A stretch of 64,000 bases of DNA from Rutidosis leptorrhynchoides (Eukaryota; Streptophyta; Magnoliopsida; Asterales; Asteraceae). A program made the position numbers and the translations under genes. Shown here piece by piece: positions 59,499-64,000 of this stretch. Each line of letters begins with the position of its first letter. Positions within the stretch are counted from its first letter, which is position 1. The DNA lies in the NCBI RefSeq assembly GCF_046630445.1, contig NC_092333.1, positions 180,790,501 through 180,854,500 on the forward strand, given 5' to 3'. The notes under the pieces are model-generated. The model saw nothing but the letters and a program-made list of their open reading frames with translations. It made no database searches and was not told the DNA's origin.

Positions 59499-60285
59499 TT
59501 AGAGCGGTCCCAAAGGGCATCGCCCACCTCCGCCCAAAAACTCGCCCACGAGGGCCTTGATGGCACGACCGTGCCCAGGTCGGCGCCCAGGGGGTCGCCC
59601 AGCCCGTCGCCCACGATCTCGTTCTTTTACAACATATATGTGGACGGATTTTTGGGACATTTGGCCGTTAGGAAAAAAAAAAAATTTAATAAAAATTATA
59701 CAACGGCTAGTTGTATATATTTTTTTTTTTAATCAATTTTACACTATATAAACACCAATCTTCCACCAAATTAGAGATGTGGGCCTTCATCGACTACTAC
59801 AACGTATGCTTGTCGATCACATACACAATCTTCCACCAAATTATCGCATACGATATGACCCGACACAAAACCCAAACAATCAAGATGAAGCTGGACCTTC
59901 ACACATTCCCGATGACGAGGATGAAGAAGATGAAGAAGATTATGAAGAAAACGACGACGAGTAGTTTTTTAATTATTGTAATTTTTTAAATTATTAATTT
60001 AAGGATTGTAATTTTTTTTTTTGTTTTTAATTGTCGTAATGTTTAATTTTTAATTATTGTAATTTTTTTTTTAATGAAATGGTAGTTTTATGTTTGTTAT
60101 TTAAAATGTATTTTATAAATATTAATAATTATTTGATAATATAAAAAATAAAAAAAATAATAAAAAAAATGGAAGGAGGAGTGTCATGGTTGGCAGTGGT
60201 TAGTCCAGGTTTAGTCCTGAAAAAGGAGGTGCTGAATTATTAGTTAGTCCTGGAGGAAGTTATGTCTTTGTTTGGAGCGCTCTTA
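59499..60285 (+). mobile_element. PIF/Harbinger deletion derivative
   Basis: 781 bases (59502-60282) with ends GAGCGGTCCCAAA and, inverted, GAGCGCTCCAAA, flanked by TTA on both sides (59499-59501, 60283-60285): the Harbinger layout. A GC-rich left part and AT-rich right part sit around a short remnant of a transposase C-terminus. It is an internally shortened copy of a full element and cannot move by itself. Confidence 0.8.
59779..59964 (+). pseudogene. C-terminal remnant of a Harbinger transposase
   Basis: A 61-residue frame (MGLHRLLQRMLVDHIHNLPP, then an acidic tail ending DDEDEEDEEDYEENDDE). The HxxLxxxLVxHIxNLPPN pattern matches the extreme C-terminus of plant Harbinger (ALP1-like, DDE_Tnp_4) transposases as I know them. 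The catalytic DDE domain is absent, so it has no transposase function. Confidence 0.6.
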
Positions 60286-60337
60286 GTGAGAGTAATTTTC
60301 TACCTAGATTAACTGCTTTGCAAACTATATATTGATA

Positions 60338-60456
60338 AAGTTATTTATTATTTTTGTTTTTCTAAAAGACGAGGCACTAAAATGTAATTCAATAGGGATC
60401 GAACTTAGATCTCCACTAGAGGTTTTGACGTCCCTCACCACTAGGCTACCCCTTAA
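60338..60456 (-). mobile_element. tRNA-derived SINE-like fragment
   Basis: On the minus strand a perfect A box TAGCCTAGTGG (TRGYNNARNNG) is followed about 33 bases later by a B box AAGTTCGATCC, the RNA polymerase III promoter of tRNAs and SINEs. A short body ends in an A-rich tail near 60340. It is too short for a tRNA gene and lacks an acceptor stem. No clear target duplication. Confidence 0.4.
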
Positions 60457-60619
60457 GATTGATTAATACTAAAAGGCTGTTTGGGTCATCGATCCAAATA
60501 AACTACTAGGTTTCAAACTATCCAAACGACTGAACTATTATATTATAGAATTTGAGTGGAACTCGAATATTATGAACCACAAATTGAAGTTAAACATATC
60601 AACATTTCGGACAGAGAAG

Positions 60620-61268
60620 ATAGTTAGAAAAGTACTATTAGCGATGATGGTTTGTTCACGGTTAAATCCACAAGTATAGATCAAGGCGTTTTACCTTCGC
60701 TTCAAGTCGAAAACACGTGGGTTAAAGCTCTTCCGAAAAAGGTAAACGTGTTTGGTGGCGTTTCAAATTGGATGCTCTTCCTTTGCGTTGGAATCTTTCC
60801 ACAAAAGGGATTGTGCTATCTTCTTCTAATTGTCCTATTTGTGATTTAGAAGTGGAACGAGTTAATCATTTATTTTTTGAGTGCTCTTTGATGTTGGATT
60901 TGTGGAGACTGGTTCGTATTTGGTTAGACTGTGGCTTACCGTCTTTTTCAAGTTGGCAAGACGTTGAAAATTGGATCGAGAGTTCCCGAGTTTCGGTTTC
61001 TCACAAGACTCGGAACTTATCGATAATTGTCACTCTTCTATGGGTGATTTGGCGACATTGGAACGGAGTTGTTTTTAATGACCTTATTTTTCGTAGATGT
61101 AATTTATTTGATTTCGTTAAGTTATTTTCTTTTCGTTGGCTTAAAAACAGAGGTAATGGAGTTTTCAATTGGAACTCGTGGCTTGTAAAGCCTTTGTAAT
61201 TTTCTCTCTTAGCGCCATGTTAGGGAGCGTTCTATAATATATTATTTTTGCCGTTAAAAAAAAGTAAA
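60620..61268 (+). pseudogene. 3' end of an L1 LINE (RT zinc-binding domain)
   Basis: The frame 60768-61199 reads MDALPLRWNLSTKGI, CPICDLEVERVNHLFFECSL and LLWVIWRHWNGVVFND: the zf-RVT domain that closes plant L1 ORF2. The upstream part (VKALPKKVNVF, about 60718-60755) is in another frame, so there is one frameshift near 60755. ORF2 ends normally at 61199; a short 3' UTR runs to an A-tail at about 61255-61268. Truncated at its 5' end. Confidence 0.8.
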
Positions 61269-61384
61269 ACAAGCTAGATAGCCCGATTAGATTGTTTACT
61301 CGGCTTGTTAACATCATTAAATGAGATTGAAGTTTCATCCATTCATGGCCTAAAAGTGGCCTCAAGAATATAACACAAGTGTAA

Positions 61385-61690
61385 TTTTTTTTTTTTTTTT
61401 TAAGCAAAACAATGGAAGTATATTAAAAACAAAACTTCACTAAAACAGTGAAGAGATGCAGACAATACAAAAAACTCAAATGGGTTTACAATTCCTTACC
61501 CACTTGACACAAACCTTACACCTTCAAAAAGGAAATAAAATACATAAATCAGAAAGCATGACACTTTGCTGCATAAATTCGGAATGCAGAGACATAAGCA
61601 GAACTTTGGAGCCTTAGACCACAGCAAGCAGAATTCATAAGTTTAAGCAGAAACCTTTAACCAAACACCTTGGCACCTCTTTAAACAAAC
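61385..61690 (-). mobile_element. 3' UTR of an L1 LINE, minus strand
   Basis: A plus-strand T run (61386-61402) is the poly-A tail of a minus-strand insertion. Just upstream on that strand comes TTAATATACTTCCATTG and TTTTGCTT, a common plant L1 3' end. No coding part; heavily 5'-truncated. Left limit approximate. Confidence 0.5.
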
Positions 61691-61769
61691 ACCCAAGGTT
61701 GATTTGACCATAAGTAAAATTGGTAGCTCTTGCACAATTTAGCGTTTACCAACCATTGAAAAATCTTAA

Positions 61770-64000
61770 GCTTTATGGAGTTGCCTCTCGGTTGTTGCAC
61801 TTGATCGCGGTAAATCGGACCATTGTCCGATTATTCTTAAAGACGACATCAAGAATTTTGGGCCGAAACCAATTAAAGTTTTTGACGATTGGCTTAACAT
61901 GGAGGGCGTTGATCAAGTGATAAAGGACGTGTGGTGTGAAGATGATAAGGGTGGTTATAGAAAAGATTGTTTCCTAAGGAACAAGTTAAAAAAGACTAAA
62001 ACCACACTAAGGTCTAAAAGTTTACAAAAGTTTGGTAATTTGGAGGGTGAAATAGATGCGTTGAAGACCATGGCTTCGGCACTTGAACTTAAAGCCGAAA
62101 ATGGCATCATCAACGAGGTTGAAAGGAACCAATGGCTCAATGCGAGGAAAGAGTGGTTTCAAAAGGAAAAGATCAAAGTTAACATGTTAAAGCAAAAAGC
62201 ACGTGTTCGTTGGATTCTTGAGGGCGACGAAAATTCGAGATACTTTCATTCGGTGATCAAAAGAGGGTACAATAAGAACAATATTAGGGGTTTGCTAATT
62301 AATGGTGTTTGGTGTGAGGACCCACTTGCTATCAAAGATGAGGCTTATTCCCACTTTAAAAGTCGTTTTGAAGAATCTCCCGGATTTAGGCCGAGTCTTA
62401 TTGATCTTTCGTACCCGACATTATCCCCTGATGAGGCTAATGATCTTGAAACCCCTATCCTTGAATCAGAAGTCCTTGAAGCAATTCACGATTGTGGTAG
62501 CTCGAAAGCCCCGGGGCCCGATGGTTTTAATCTTAGATTTTTTAAGAAATTCTGGGATATCATAAAAGAGGATGTTCTTAATGCCATCTCCTGGTTCTGG
62601 GAAAAGGGGGAATTCTCCAAGGGTTGTAATGCTTCATTCGTTACCTTAAGCCCGAAGAAAAGTGATCCTATTACACTTAGTGACTACCGGCCTATTAGTC
62701 TCATTAGTAGCTACTATAAGATTGTGGCTAAGATTCTCTCCAACAGATTGCGGAAGGTTATCCCTAAATTAATCGGGTCGGAGCAGAGTGCTTTTCTTAG
62801 GGAGCGGTATATTCTTGATGGTGTGTTGATAGCCAATGAGTCGATTGATTTTCTAAAAATTCACAAAAAGCGGAGTTTGATCTTCAAGGTTGATTTCGAA
62901 AAGGCTTTTGATAGCCTAAATTGGGACTTCCTTTTGGAGGTTATGTCATGCATGGGGTTTGGGACTAGATGGTGTGATTGGATCCGTGGATGCCTCAAAT
63001 CGGCTAGCATCTCTGTTCTCATTAATGGTTCACCCACTCGAGAATTTTCAATGGGTAGGGGGGTTAGACAAGGGGATCCCTTATCTCCTTTTTTATTCAT
63101 ACTTGCTGCGGAAGGTCTTAACATACTCACTAAAGCCGCGGTTGATCGTGGCATTTTCAAGGGGGTGGAAATTGGAAATGATAAGGTTACCATCTCGCAC
63201 CTACAATATGCGGACGACACGATATTTTTTGGTGAATGGTCGAACTCGAATGCTAGCAATCTTATTAAGATATTAAAATGCTTCGAGCTTGCGTCGGGAC
63301 TAAAAGTTAATTTTCTTAAGAGTTGCCTTTATGGTATTGGGGTTGGTGCGAATGAAATTGAATCCTTAGCCTCCCGTATGAAATGTCAAGCCGGTAGTTT
63401 CCCCTTTACCTATCTTGGACTCCCCATCGGAGCAAGGATGAAAAGGATTGGTGATTGGTCTCCGGTTATAGATAAATTCATAAAACGACTTTCGGAATGG
63501 AAAAGAAGAACGTTATCCTTTGGTGGTAGATTAGTCCTAGTTAAATCGGTGCTTAATAGCCTTCCATTGTATTTCTTCGCGCTTTTTCGGGCTCCGCCTT
63601 GTGTGCTTAATTTACTTGAGAGTGTGAGGCGAAATTTCTTTTGGGGCGGGGATCTTTCGGGTTCTAAAATTTCGTGGGTTAAATGGTCTATCACGTGTCT
63701 ACCATATGGGGCGGGGGGTCTTAATATCGGGTCTCTAAAAGGCAAAAATCTTGCCCTTTTGGGCAAATGGTGGTGGAGGTTTAAAACCGAAACCCACTGT
63801 CTTTGGACAAAAATCATTCGTAGCATTTATGGAATTGACGGTGGCTTAAGGTCGGGCGATGGGCTTGCTCGTCAATCGACCTTGGGCATTTGGAATAATA
63901 TTATCATTGCAGGAAATAGCCTCGAAGGTTGTGATATTGCGTTCAGGAACTCATTCAGCAAATCTATTGGTGACGGAAAGAATACTTCATTTTGGAATGA
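61770..64000 (+). CDS. L1 LINE ORF2 (reverse transcriptase), open to the window end
   Basis: Continuous open frame of 743 codons after a TAA at 61767-61769, running off the right edge. It starts in the linker after the endonuclease (SDHCPIILKDDIKNFGPKPI at about 61815), so the endonuclease is missing: the copy is 5'-truncated near 61770, or its front part is decayed. The RT has KAPGPDGFNLRFF (about 62505), SDYRPISLISSYYKIVAK (about 62680), FKVDFEKAFDSLNWDFL (about 62885), GVRQGDPLSPFLF (about 63060) and catalytic YADD at 63207-63218. FTYLGLPIGARM and a WKRRTLSFGGRLVL thumb region follow. No stop in the RT, so the copy is fairly young. The first ATG in frame is 61899. Confidence 0.88.

Overview
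This window comes from a flowering-plant nuclear genome, most likely Asteraceae (daisy family). The evidence is the near-total occupation by plant retrotransposon families (Tekay-type chromovirus Ty3/gypsy, copia-like LTRs, RTE and L1 LINEs, Harbinger, hAT, Stowaway and Helitron DNA elements), AT-rich spacers, GT-AG introns and one plant DRB-type double-stranded-RNA-binding protein gene. The family-level placement is inference from the style of the LTRs, not from a search.

Layout. 1-1503: part of a copia-like LTR. 1504-3530: decayed Harbinger-associated Myb/SANT-like gene. About 3530-8095: an RTE-clade LINE with one long open reading frame. 8586-9370: a miniature LTR element (TRIM) with three LTR units. 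9952-10160 and 11497-11628: two small MITEs. 13847-17165: the only convincing host gene, a three-exon DRB2-like gene on the minus strand. 17166-20805: gene-poor spacer.

20806-55222 is a deep nest of mobile elements that can be resolved from its target-site duplications. An old DNA element contains a truncated RTE tail, which contains a copia-like solo LTR (family E, TSD TGTAG). That LTR holds a Tekay-like solo LTR (family D, TSD TGTTA) and a large old Tekay element (A). A in turn holds element B (TSD TTTTG), element C (TSD GATTG, very young and apparently whole) and a solo LTR F (TSD TGGGA). 55902-59109 is a Stowaway-like element whose (TA)n core has been filled by a long inverted-repeat element and two back-to-back Helitron ends. 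59502-60282 is a Harbinger deletion derivative. 60338-64000 holds a SINE-like piece and three L1 LINE pieces, the last with an open ORF2 running off the window.

The most unusual signal is an array of small hairpins inside the LTRs of families C and D. Every unit keeps the same loop (AACACGGCTA in C, TTAACACGTC in D), while the stems differ from unit to unit and always remain self-complementary. A splice-donor-like AAGGTGAG precedes the array, and looser hairpin clusters sit in the same place in the LTRs of A and B. This looks like a conserved structural module that has diversified by compensatory change. I know of no description of it, but could not search.

The host gene and the mobile elements show no operon-like cooperation; the elements' parts work only within their own element.
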